A DNA stretch of 64,000 nt from Oncomelania hupensis. Its lineage: Eukaryota; Mollusca; Gastropoda; Littorinimorpha; Pomatiopsidae. The DNA is taken from positions 5,800,828-5,864,827 of the forward strand of contig CM072512.1 in NCBI GenBank assembly GCA_036898135.1. Reading direction: 5' to 3'. Made by a program: the position numbers and the translations under genes. The notes beneath the pieces are model-generated. The model made no database searches. It was not told the DNA's origin and saw nothing but the letters and a program-made list of their open reading frames with translations. Positions 32,382-41,420 of this stretch are shown in pieces; position 1 is the stretch's first letter; each line of letters begins with the position of its first letter.

Positions 32382-32810
32382 ATCCTATCCTATCCCATCC
32401 TATCCCGTAACTCGAAGGTCGTTGGGACACCACAGATGATGGTTTAACCAGCGTACTCCATCTTTCTCTGTCCTCAGCAACCATCATGGCTTCGCTCAGT
32501 GTCAAACCAGTCCATTCTCCAATGTTGTCCTCCCACCTCTTTTTGTGTCTCCCTCTTCTTCTGCCTCCTTGCACCGTGCCTTGCAGGAGGGTCGTTGCAA
32601 GGCCTGATGCCGCTCTGGTGTCGTGGCTATACCATCGGAGTTTCCGTTTTTTCATCACTGTGAACAGGTCATCGTGTTGTCCAATGGCATGTGTGATGGT
32701 CTGTCGGACTTCGTTGTTGGTGATGTGCTGGGTACAGAAAATGCCCCAGAAGTCTTCTGAAGCACCTCATCTCCATGCTTTGTATTCTTTGTTGTAGATC
32801 TGCTCAAATA
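32382..32810 (-). pseudogene. LINE-A 3' fragment, about 430 bp
   Basis: The minus strand encodes YNEEYKAWR-like text, then the NNEVRQTITHAIGQHDDLFT region, MKKRKLRWYSHDTRAASGLA, LLQGTVQGGRRRGRHKKRWE, DNIGEWTGLTLSEAMMVAED and RERWSTLVK, ending in a TATCC-rich tail at 32382-32408. One frame change lies between the two halves. Confidence 0.88.
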
Positions 32811-32813
32811 GCG

Positions 32814-33375
32814 TTATTTTAAAGTAACCGCATATAAATTATTATGAAACAGCTCACTTTTCCAGTGACTGCACGATGACATGCTCACAATGGTGAATAC
32901 TAGTCAGAAACTGAAAGGTCGGGAGAATTTATGTGGGGTGGCGGGGGTGGGGGTGTGTGTGACTGGGGTGTGAACAGTGTGACGAGGGAAGGAGGGGGAG
33001 GTGGCAAGTGAAGAAAGAATAAAAGAAACGCATTGTGTATAAACTAAAGGCACAGCAACACAACTGCAGCGCAACACTGCACACAGACTATGTGGGTGCA
33101 GTCGGACTGCGCTGACTACATAATAGCAACTGTATAGCATGCGCAGTGTATTTAGCTGGAACATTATAGTAATTTGTATACCTTCACTAATTGACCGTAG
33201 ATCTCCGCGCTTAACTGAGGAAAGCCTACACACAAGAACAAAGAGAAATGAGAAAGGCGAACATGACATACGGCGGCCCGAATTCCACTGAGGCTATTGT
33301 TCGAGTCTTGAGCAGGTTTGGGACTGGAAAAGTGAGCTGTTTCATAATAATTTCAATGCGGTTACTTTAAAATAA
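32814..33375. mobile_element. Fold-back element, 53-bp inverted ends
   Basis: The left arm 32814-32866 (TTATTTTAAAGTAACCGCAT...CAGCTCACTTTTCCAGT) is matched by the reverse complement of 33323-33375 with about three differences. The interior (456 bp) is non-coding, with a G-rich tract at 32933-32965. It abuts LINE-A on the left and lies about 40 bp from family T on the right. Confidence 0.8.
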
Positions 33376-33416
33376 GGTTATTTCATATTAATTTCTTTAC
33401 TGTTACTTTTTCTAAT

Positions 33417-33976
33417 ACCCCCGTTGGGGTTCCGGAGGTTTCAGTATAAATAGTATCCCCACTTTCTGGCAATTTAGTGCTTTAAATTCCCACTGTCGCT
33501 GTCTTTCTCATTCGCTCTTTCTCATTCCTGCTCTTTTCTATTAATCTGCTAGACCAGTCTCCTACCTTTTTTCTTGAAAACTCTTCCGGGACAAGACTCC
33601 TTGTTTGTGTATGAGGTCTGTTGGATCAACTTAGGAATATTGGACGCTTTCTGCCAGGTGGTCACTAGGGCTTCCTATGATGTTATTATTTAGCAACGTA
33701 GGTATTTTATATGTATGTGTTTTGCTGATAATTTATAATGATGTTTGTATTCTATTTTGTTTTTGTAAACGGGGGTTCGATAAGTTGGGGTGAAGCCTCA
33801 GCCGTCCCCTGCGTGGGATGTCTTTATTGTAAAGTGACTGGCTGGTGGAGAGCTTTCGGTTTTACCACTATGGTTGTTTCAGCAGATCTTTTATGTGGAT
33901 CGGGGGTTGTCCGGTCCTGATTTGGCTCGGAATAGTCCGCTGGACCTAAAGCAATAACAATGTAATGTAAAAAAAA
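33417..33976 (+). mobile_element. Family T retroelement, complete copy with exact 12-bp TSD
   Basis: Flanked by exact ACTTTTTCTAAT duplications (33405-33416 and 33977-33988). Read 5' to 3': CCCCCGTTGGGG palindrome, GTTTCAGTATAAATAGTATC (TATA-like), TTTAGTGCTTTAAATTCCCA, a CT-rich stretch, GTGTATGAGGTCTGTTGGAT, CCAGGTGGTCACTAGGGCTT, a T-rich centre, CCGTCCCCTGCGTGGGATGT, TTATGTGGATCGGGGGTTGT, and a 3' hairpin (GGTCCTGATTTGGCTCGGAA ... GTCCGCTGGACC) followed by AACAATGTAATGTAA and an A-run. The TSD and tandem 3' tail indicate target-primed reverse transcription. No reverse transcriptase is encoded, so it is non-autonomous. No tRNA or 5S promoter was recognised. Confidence 0.85.
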
Positions 33977-33989
33977 ACTTTTTCTAATG

Positions 33990-34380
33990 TTGCATAAGTG
34001 AGTGAGTAACATTCGCACTGAACATGCTTTAGTAAAACAGTTGACATTAGCGGTGTGCTAAGAGGCCTGTATCACTTCCTCGTTTAATAATTCTTATACA
34101 TGCAACAAGAAACTCTGAATGATTTGCACTTTGCGCACTCGTGCACTAGAAACTCTGTACCACATATGTACTCCCCTGAGGTGCGAGACTAACGAAAAAT
34201 GTGAAAAGGACAAACAGCTGATTGTGTTCCACCGATATACAGCTAGCCAAAGAAAAAAGGTTTTCCAGCGTAAAGAAATCTTTACAAGTATTGGTCTCAA
34301 TCTGGGTTTCAGACTTTCACAGTTTCTTTTCTTTCTCCAAAAGCCCATTTCACATAATTATATTGTGTTCGTTGTTTTTT
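33990..34380. other. Unassigned sequence
   Basis: AT-leaning sequence, no recognised repeat family or gene. Confidence 0.35.
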
Positions 34381-34386
34381 TCAAAT

Positions 34387-34472
<86 letters not shown>
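34387..34472. repeat. (CT)n microsatellite
   Basis: Pure CT repeat of about 86 bp. TCGCAGGTTGGTTTCGTTTC, its downstream boundary, partly recurs as TTCACAGGTTGTGTTG at 34507. Confidence 0.97.
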
Positions 34473-34475
<3 letters not shown>

Positions 34476-34479
34476 GGTT

Positions 34480-35065
34480 GGTTTCGTTTCTTTCCAATGC
34501 TCTCTCTTTCACAGGTTGTGTTGATTTGTTTTAAAAGGATTTAGCGGAAGGCTAGTTCTTTCCACAGGTCTGCTGTGGCTGACTTTCAATACTGTAGCGT
34601 TCAGTTCCTCTCAAAGCGTTCCGTTATTTCTGTCAAAAGGTTTAAAAGGGCCACTTTGAAGGCTTGGATTCCTTTTGGCGACCCTAAGCGGACCCTAACA
34701 TTGGCACTGTTGTTACACATAACAATGAGAAAGCGGCCTTTCCTAGCTCAAATACAAACCAACCCTTAAAGTTTACATTTTCCAGTTCTGTTCTGAAAGG
34801 GAGTGATCTCCCTTGTTTCACGGTACACCAATACGCTCTACGAGCTGCTAAATGATAGTTTTAGCGCTAGAAAGGCATAGCGAGCGGTTATTATTAATAG
34901 TCACAAAAAACTACGGAATTAATCCATTTAACAAATAAATATAATTTTTTGAAAGAGTTGGTCGTTGTTTCTTTGTTGCAAGCTAATTTTGTATTCAGCA
35001 GGACAACACTCACTGGGAAGGTTAAAAGGATCTGTCGAGTGGGGCGTGGTCAAAATGGGTCCCTT
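34480..35065. other. Unassigned sequence with a short dispersed repeat
   Basis: 34966-35060 (GTTGCAAGCTAATTTTGTAT, AACACTCACTGGGAAGGTTA, AAAGGATCTGTCGAG) recurs diverged at 45920-46020 (GTTGTAAGCTGATTTTTTCT, AATACTCACTGTGAATGTTA, AAAGGATCCGTCGAG). The rest is unassigned. Confidence 0.5.
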
Positions 35066-35333
35066 TAAGTAACAAGATGGCGCACAGAACTTCTTTAAGT
35101 AACAAGATGGCGCACAGAACTTCTTTAAGTAACAAGATGGCGCACAGAACTTCTTTAAGTAACAAGATGGCGCACAGAACTTCTTTAAGTAACAAGATGG
35201 CGCACAGAACTTCTTTAAGTAACAAGATGGCGCACAGAACTTCTTTAAGTAATAAGATAGCGCACAGAACTTCTTTAAGTAACGAGATAGCCCCACAGAA
35301 CTTCTTTAAATGACAAGATGGCGCACAAAACTT
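35066..35333. repeat. 30-bp minisatellite, about 9 copies, carrying AAGATGGCGC
   Basis: Unit AAGTAACAAGATGGCGCACA plus GAACTTCTTT, exactly 30 bp, the first seven copies almost identical and the last two diverged (AAGATAGCGC, GAGATAGCCCC). Because 30 is divisible by three, frames stay open on both strands (MAHRTSLSNK repeated on plus). This is an array by-product. AAGATGGCG matches the core of the vertebrate YY1 site. Confidence 0.93.
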
Positions 35334-35674
35334 ATTTTAACTGGTACTGTCCGTAAGGGTCTTTCCGAACTCTTTAGTTTAGGTGTAACAGATTTGCACA
35401 TTGACTGAATGAGTCAATGAACAGGGTGACTGAATAAAGGAGAAAGGGTGAATGAATGTGCTTTGAGATTGGGGGAGGCTTATAGACCCAAACAACAACA
35501 GGCCTTTTCACCACGGGTGGAAGAGGGGGAAATAACAAAGCCGTATCAGCCACTGCTTTCTTCATCGTAGCTGTCAAAAGAGCAACAAACTCCACGTCAG
35601 GAAAAGAATCACCAAACACTCCGCCGCGCAAACACACACTCATACATATTGTCTGAGGCGTTAGACGACGCCCC

Positions 35675-35790
35675 TCAGGCTGCAAGTTAGCACCTCGGGC
35701 ACAATGAGTTAGTTAGATCCTGTGTCGACCAGCGCCTTGAGCAGCTCTTGAGCTAGGAAAAGCGCTATAAAAGAGCAGTTAAAATCCTCG
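35675..35790 (+). mobile_element. SINE-2 3' fragment
   Basis: CAGGCTGCAAGTTAGCACCT, TTAGATCCTGTGTCGACCAG, CGCCTTGAGCAGCTCTTGAG and AAAAGCGCTATAAAAGAGCA. Confidence 0.87.
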
Positions 35791-35794
35791 CCCG

Positions 35795-35985
35795 CATGCA
35801 CACAGACACCTGTATACATTCATCATGCATGCACGCACACACATCCAACTACATGCACAAACACACGCGTGCGCGCACTCATACCGTCAAACACAAACAC
35901 ACACACACACACACAAGCCCGCCTGCATGCTTGCACATGTACATACACACACACACATATACACACATAAATAAAAAGCGCGCGC
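35795..35985. repeat. (CA)n-rich array
   Basis: CACACA interspersed with GCATGCACGC and TACATG units. The frame across it is not a gene. Confidence 0.85.
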
Positions 35986-36099
35986 CCACTCTCGCACGGT
36001 TCAACGTACCAAATGTGACGTTAATTAATGCACGGATGGTTATAAATAGAACATACTCTCTAAAACAAATGGCTCCATAATGACAACACAAAACAGGAG

Positions 36100-36668
36100 A
36101 GCACAGTGATGCAAATGAAGTGAGAAAGAGGTGAGTGTTGATCGCCTGTGTTTACCTTTGATTCGGCTCTATACTGTCATTGAAAAGCTTTGCCTAATGT
36201 TTGTTCGTTTCCGTAGGTCGATGTTGTTGTAGCTATATTGAGATCTTTCTGGTTTGTTTACCACCGACGGAAGGTTAGATAAACCTAGTAGAGGGGCGGT
36301 CGAGTGTTCGAAGTTCGTTGAACATTCTATGTTACGTAGTGCGCATTTCCGGTGACGAGTTTCATTTTGATTGGTTGTTGATTGCGTCATTCTGGAACCT
36401 TCTACGTTTTTCCACATTGTAGAGAGAATATACATGTAACGCTGTCTGCGAGTTTGGATGGAGTTTTTGGACAGAGTTTTGGGATGGAGTTTTGGGAGAG
36501 CTTTTGGAGAGAGTTTTTGAAATGCAGTCGTTGATGCCGTTTGCGTCCTTTGAGGAAACGAAGTTGGGAAACATCGTAACAACGACTCTTGCCTTGTTTT
36601 TGAGTGAACGGGCTGCGGGAAAACGAATGGAGTTATCACAGATTCAAACATCGGGGCTGACTCGACCT
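36100..36668 (+). mobile_element. LTR-like element, copy 2, 3' end replaced by (GA)n
   Basis: Matches copy 1 from TGTTTACCTTTGATTCGGCT (36150) through AAAAGCTTTGCCTAATGTTT, GAACATTCTATGTTACGTAG, AGAGAGAATATACATGTAAC, ACGACTCTTGCCTTGTTTTT, GAGTGAACGGGCTGCGGGAA to CATCGGGGCTGACTCGACC, where a GA tract takes over. It has extra short tandem units near 36455-36515 (GGAGTTTTTGGACAGAG repeated). The 5' boundary is uncertain. Confidence 0.65.
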
Positions 36669-36669
36669 T

Positions 36670-36670
36670 T

Positions 36671-36748
<78 letters not shown>
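36670..36748. repeat. (GA)n microsatellite
   Basis: Pure GA between the LTR-like copy 2 and the LINE-B 3' end. Confidence 0.97.
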
Positions 36749-36751
<3 letters not shown>

Positions 36752-37265
36752 TAACATAACAATTTTATTTAAGAAGGGTAAAAGAGTAAGCACTGGGTGT
36801 GCTTTTTTACATTTTGCCTTTGGGGTTTGTAACAATAACAATTCGTATAACAAAATAACTTTATAACAATAACATCATAATGTAACAATATAATCAAGTT
36901 CTGCGCGCGCGCACACATAGACACAACTTATGTTAAAACAACCAAATCTAATGAAAGTTATGAATGTAGAACTCTTGCCAAGTAGGTAATGAACTAATGT
37001 TAATGTGCTGTAAAAGATGGTTTCTAAAGGATGTGTCATTTAGTGACTATACTGCGGAGAACTTCTGGAAAGTTATTCCATAAAGTGGAACCTGAATATG
37101 ACAGATTGGATTTAAACAGATCTATTCTTGGAAATTGGATATTTAGTTTGGTAGAAAATCTGGCAGTTTTCCTAGAAAAAAGAGAAGAAAGACAGGAGGG
37201 GTGTATTACCAGAAAGGATCTTGTGCGTGAAAATTCCTTTATTAAATTTTAATCTGTTGATATGT
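36749..37265 (-). pseudogene. LINE-B, carboxy terminus and 3' UTR
   Basis: The minus strand encodes, in drifting frame, FSRTRSFLV, then FPRIDLFKSNLSYSGSTLWN and NFPEVLRSIVTK before a stop. The non-coding 3' UTR follows (GTTACAAACCCCAAAGGCAA ... AACAATTTTATTTAAGAAGG in plus view), ending at the (GA)n tract. The UTR matches 23290-23402 and 23855-23940. It is the 3' end of the nested element extending to about 40345. Confidence 0.78.
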
Positions 37266-37736
37266 TTGTAATCATTCGGAGAGTTTTGTTTTTAAGAATA
37301 ACCATTTTAATTGCACGTTTATGATAAAGGTTTAATTGCATTGCTACTAGCTGAATCCCACATAGTTGAAAAATAATCAATAAATGGTTGAATATGTCCC
37401 AAATAGAATAGTTTACGAGAATGAAGATTTAAGTAATGTTTAATCCTTGATAATTGATATGTCCTTCTGGAAATACTTCTACTAATATTTAAAAACATGT
37501 TGCAACCAAGACAAATTATTGTCTAAAGTCACACCAAGAAGTTTATGACATTGTTCTTCTTCAAATGTGTTGTTGCAAAGCTTTAAGGGAGGAAGTTTCA
37601 TAGAAGATCTTTGCCTTTTTTTGTCTAGATGTAATTAGCATGGACTTAGTTTTGTCTGGATTAAGTGTCATGTGATTAAATTCAGCCCATCCCTGTAGTT
37701 CATTTGCCCCTATTTGTAAAGAGGAGGCTAAATTGC
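37266..37736 (-). pseudogene. LINE-B, post-palm part of reverse transcriptase
   Basis: The minus strand encodes ELQGWAEFNHMTLNPDKTKS and MLITSRQKK, the conserved block that follows the catalytic YADD region in CR1/L2-like LINEs. Toward 37266 the sequence is degraded with stops. The YADD part itself is absent: the family T fragment at 37733-37908 lies at this junction. Confidence 0.8.
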
Positions 37737-37908
37737 TTACAGGGTCCAGAGCACTGCAAAGAGCCGAATCAGGACCACAAAATCAAGACCACAAATTGGC
37801 TGAAAGAGGCATCACCCTTGATCCGCATAAAAGATATGCCGAAACAACCCTAGTGGTAACACTGAAGGCGCTCCACCAGCCGGTCACTTTACATTAAAGG
37901 CATCCTCA
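37733..37908 (-). mobile_element. Family T variant, 5'-truncated, inside LINE-B
   Basis: GGGTCCAGAGCACTGCAAAG, CGAATCAGGACCACAAAATC, TTGATCCGCATAAAAGATAT, CAACCCTAGTGGTAACACTG and CACCAGCCGGTCACTTTACA match the family T 3' 175 bp, in the diverged subfamily also seen at 61682-61920. Confidence 0.85.
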
Positions 37909-38349
37909 TAAAAACGCACTGCTCTCTGTCAGAATTGAAAGATTTTTAGAAGATCAAGTGATTTAAAGCTAATACCATATAATTGTAATTTACGTAATAG
38001 GAGGTCATGGTCAATTACATCAAAAGCTTTTGCGAAGTCAACGAATAATACACCGGAAAATGATTGCTCATTAATAATATTAAGCCTTTGTTCTATCATA
38101 GTTGTAAGAGCTGTATGGCAAGAATGCTTAGCCCTGAAGCCAGATTGATTTTCATTTAACAGGTTGTTTTTTGTGAAATAGTCTAGAATATGGTTGTTAA
38201 TGTGTTTTTCAAGCGGCTTAGATATGATAGAAAGAATTCAAATGGGTCTATAATTTTATGGGTCAAAACTATCACCACATTTAAAAACCGGAATAACTTT
38301 AGCTTGTTTAAACATGACAGGAAAACATGATTTGTCATTGCATAAATTG
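37909..38349 (-). pseudogene. LINE-B reverse transcriptase, fingers/palm
   Basis: The minus strand reads, with two or three stops, SCFPVMFKQAKVIPVFKCGD, IISKPLEKHINNHILDYFTK, NNLLNENQSGFRAKHSCHTA, LTTMIEQRLNIIN, FSGVLFVDFAKAFDVIDHDL and LLRKLQLYGISFKSLDLLK. QSGFR and FVDFAKAFDVIDH are reverse-transcriptase core motifs, the latter with the first catalytic Asp. The second catalytic pair (YADD) is missing. CR1/L2 affinity is inferred from the IISKPLEKHI and HSCHTALT style of the motifs. Confidence 0.87.
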
Positions 38350-38708
38350 TATCCTATCCTATCCCGTAACTCGGAGGTCGTAGGGGCACCACAGATGATC
38401 GTTTAACCAGCTTACTCCATCTTTCCTTGTCCTCGGCAACCCTGATTGTTTCGCTCAGTGTCAAACCAGTCCATTCTCGAATGTTGTCCTCCCACCTCTT
38501 TTTCAGTCTCCCTCTTCTTCTACCTCCTTGCACTGTGCCTTGCAGGATGGTCTTGCAAGACCTGATGATCTGTTGACGTGGCCATACCATCGGAGTTTCA
38601 GCTAAGTTGAAGGAGGTGGTCATGGTGTTGACATCTACTTCACCAGCTCCCAAAATGAGCAGTAGTGCAAATTTCCCTCCAATTGTGGCCTGAAATATTT
38701 CTGCCCCC
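38350..38708 (-). mobile_element. LINE-A, internally deleted copy inserted in LINE-B
   Basis: The (GGATA)n tail and LINE-A carboxy terminus (38350-38600, ILQGTVQGGRRRGRLKKRWE, DNIREWTGLTLSETIRVAED) are joined at about 38600 directly to the region after the endonuclease (AGCTAAGTTGAAGGAGGTGG to GTGGCCTGAAATATTTCTGC), which corresponds to 62535-62650 of the LINE-A at the window end. The whole reverse-transcriptase catalytic domain, about 2 kb in an intact element, is absent. Confidence 0.85.
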
Positions 38709-39390
38709 TCCGTGCCACCTAAATTGTATATATCAGTTAAAAAGTTTCAGTAATAATAAATGGTGCAGTTTTAATATTTGACCATCTAATTCATCAACTC
38801 CTCTTGAATTTGTTTGCTTAATGTTCCTAAAATGTTTCATAGACAAATTCTGTTGATAAAAAAAGAATATGTTTTGTTTTTAATGCTTTTGGACTGAAAA
38901 AATAAATTCTTTCAATTTATGTAGATTATTTTCTTTTGATTTGTCAGCATTTGTAATTCTATCTGACGTTTTGACAGTGTATTAGTGGAAATATTTTTAA
39001 TTACTGTAGATGAAGGTGATTTGTTTGTTAAATGATTAATTGCTTTCCAAGTCATTTCTAGAACTGTTTTTGGATATTAAATTTTTAATATGTTTTCTTT
39101 TTTTTCTTTTGAGTTAAGTTACTACATTTCTGTTTTTATATTCACTTTTAGTACCACGTTTCATAAATAGTCTCTAAGATTAGGATCTTGTAATTCACTG
39201 TCAAGCCAGTTTGGTTTAGAATAGTATTTAACTCGTTTTGTAAAAATAGGTGCATGTTTGTTATATAAATTTATAAATGTGTTATACCTATATGTTAAAG
39301 CTTCATCTGGGTTAGTAAAATTATATTCATTTGAGAGATTGTTATTATGAAGGTCTAATAGAAAATCATCTTTAAATTTAGAAAATGATC
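38709..39390 (-). pseudogene. LINE-B, linker between endonuclease and reverse transcriptase
   Basis: The minus strand reads, with numerous stops, NFTNPDEALTYRYNTFINLY, NKHAPIFTKRVKYYSKPNWL, DSELQDPNLRDY, then a Lys-rich region. This is the usual linker of CR1/L2 LINEs (NKHAP...PW followed by a basic helix). Confidence 0.75.
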
Positions 39391-39817
39391 TACATGTTAT
39401 AATTTTTTATGACCTGGTTTGGATATTTTAGCTCCCTTCTTTTCCATGTAAAATATACTGGGTAATGGTCACTGCAATCATATACTGGTACACACACTTC
39501 CGTTAAATGAGCTTTATTACTTGTGTAAATATGATCTAAGAGTGTACTAGTATCAGCGGCTGCTCTTGTAGGCATTGTTACTAATTGTTGAATGTGTGTG
39601 TTATGTTACAAAGTTGAATAACATTTGACCACTGTTCGTATGATTTATACAGATCAATATTAAGATTAATAGGCTAAAAGCTCTTTGGATTTTAATTCAA
39701 TCATAGAATTGAAATGATTTAAACCAGTCTACATGTTCAGTTGGATATCGGTATAAAAATCCAACGATAATGGGAGCTGCATGTTTTACGTCAATTTGAA
39801 TCCAAATAGATTCTACA
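39390..39817 (-). pseudogene. LINE-B apurinic-type endonuclease, carboxy half
   Basis: The minus strand encodes VESIWIQIDVKHAAPIIVGF, LYRYPTEHVDWF (39817-39720), a degraded stretch, then STLLDHIYTSNKAHLTEVCV, PVYDCSDHYPVYFTWKRREL (39575-39390). LYRYP and SDHYPVYF correspond to the Y-R-P and SDH catalytic motifs of APE-type LINE endonucleases. Stops and frameshifts near 39600-39700 show that it is dead. Confidence 0.87.
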
Positions 39818-40010
39818 TTATCCTATCCTATCCTATCCTATGCTATCCCGTAACTCGAAGGTCGTAGGGGAACCACAGATGATCGTTTAACCAGCGTACT
39901 CCATCTTTCTCTGTCCTCAGCAACCCTCATGGCTTCGCTCAGTGTCAAGCCAGTTCATTCTCGAATGTTGTCATCCCACCTCTTTTTCTGTCACCTCCAT
40001 TTTTTTGTCT
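39818..40010 (-). mobile_element. LINE-A 3' fragment inserted in the LINE-B endonuclease
   Basis: TATCC-rich tail at 39820-39848 then the LINE-A terminus to about 40000 (TGTTGTCATCCCACCTCTTT). It separates the two halves of the LINE-B endonuclease. Confidence 0.85.
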
Positions 40011-40165
40011 ACATTATACTGTTCAACAAGATAAAGACGCTCGTAATTCATTGTTTCGCTTTCCGCTGGACATATAGCAATAACCATGTAATGTCATGTA
40101 ATTGTTTCGCTTATATAAACTAATAACCCTGTGTTGTTACCTTTTTCTCTGTGATGTTGTAATAA
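40011..40165. other. Unassigned insert with family T-like scrap
   Basis: TTTCCGCTGGACATATAGCA and ATAACCATGTAATGTCATGT (40060-40098) resemble the family T 3' tail in plus orientation. The remainder was not recognised. Confidence 0.45.
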
Positions 40166-40350
40166 AAATTAACCAGGCACTGCTTATCTTAATCATATGA
40201 CTTGTCACATAACCGTGATTTAGAGAAACCAAAAACATGAAATGGAGTGTTGTGATTATTAAGAATGGAGGATATTTCGTGCGTTTTGTTGATTGCACCA
40301 CAGATATTCAGATGACACATGCGGAGTCCATCTTTAGATGGCCAGGTGGT
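40166..40350 (-). pseudogene. LINE-B endonuclease, amino-terminal end
   Basis: The minus strand encodes DGLRMCHLNICGAINKTHEI, SSILNNHNTPFHVFGFSKSR and L. The LNI(C/N)G and E(T/S)RL-like pattern is the start of an APE endonuclease (N of HLNI; the glutamate of the ETW/ESRL motif reads Lys here). This is the most 5' LINE-B sequence I can identify. Confidence 0.78.
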
Positions 40351-40399
40351 ACAAGACATTGTATACTCGTATACAACAACACAAATAATATTTTACGGA

Positions 40400-40402
<3 letters not shown>

Positions 40403-40430
<28 letters not shown>

Positions 40431-40991
40431 GCTTTAGGTCCAGCGGACTCTTTTGAGCCAAATCAGGACCGGACAACCCCCGATCCGCATAAAAGATCTG
40501 CTGAAACAACCCTAGTGGGAAAATTGAATACCTTCCACCGGCCAGTCACTTTACAATAAAGACATCCCACGCAGGGGACGGCTGAGGCTTTACCCCAACT
40601 ACTCGAACCCCCGGTTACAAAAACAAAATAGAATACAAACCAAACATCATTATAAATTATCAACAAAACATATACATATAAAATGCCTATATTGCTAAAT
40701 ACTAACATCATAGGAAGCCCTAGTGACCACCCGGCAGAAAGCGTCCAACACTCCCAAGCTGATCCAACAGACCTCATACACAAACAAGGAGTCTTGTCCA
40801 GGAAGAGTTTTCAAGAAAAAAGGTAGGTCATTGATCTAGCGAAGAAGAAGATAGTATAGCAGAGTGATAGGACAGAGCAGGAATGGGAAAGAGTAAATGA
40901 GGAAGACAGCGACAGTGGGAATTTAAAGCACTAAATTTCCAGAAAGTGGGGATACTATTTATACTGAAACCCCCGGCACCCCAACGGGGTT
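40403..40991 (-). mobile_element. Family T retroelement, complete copy with exact 12-bp TSD
   Basis: Flanked by exact TTTTACGGAGAT duplications (40391-40402 and 40992-41003). On the minus strand the 5' end is CCCCGTTGGGGTGCCGGGGG with TATAAATAG downstream, and the 3' end is the GGTCC...GGACC hairpin followed by a (CAAT)n tail, here ATTG repeated at 40404-40428. A 106-codon frame (40783-40463, starting MCMRSVGSAWECWTLSAGWS) includes a hydrophobic stretch of about 28 residues. It also survives at 54227-53913, but no known domain was recognised. Confidence 0.9.
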
Positions 40992-41003
40992 TTTTACGGA
41001 GAT

Positions 41004-41288
41004 AAAAAGAGGTGGTGCTTTGAATTAAATGTTAATAGACACACTTAGGCACTTTAAAAATAATGTGACATATAAAAGGTGTCCTATCACGGCAATAAAG
41101 TCATGGACACACACAAATAAGGCAAAAGCACAATAGTGAACGTTGAAATCTTCACAACTGTCTCTGTCTCACCAAGGAAAGTCAGAGGAAACTGAAACTG
41201 ACTCGTCGAATGAAAGTTAACCCTAGCACACACCTAAATAAGAGTACAATTCAAATTAGAGCGGTTGACAAATAAATTAGAATAATAA

Positions 41289-41290
<2 letters not shown>
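41004..41290. other. Unassigned sequence
   Basis: No recognised gene or repeat family. Confidence 0.35.
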
Positions 41291-41292
<2 letters not shown>

Positions 41293-41348
<56 letters not shown>

Positions 41349-41420
41349 AGACGAATAAGATTTATTTTATTCCAGAAGTTCAGGGCATCGCCCCTTTACA
41401 TCGCGTGTGTACAAGAACAG
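41293..41420 (-). mobile_element. (GA)n followed by a probable retroelement 3' end
   Basis: (GA)n at 41295-41348, then AATAAGATTTATTTTATTCC and AGAAGTTCAGGGCATCGCCC, the same layout (tandem tail then TTTATTTT-type UTR) as the LINE 3' end at 36750. Assignment is tentative. Confidence 0.45.

Noticed and set aside
35077..35313. Repeated MAHRTSLSNK peptide
   Set aside because: In-frame reading of a 30-bp minisatellite; both strands are open and there is no gene context.
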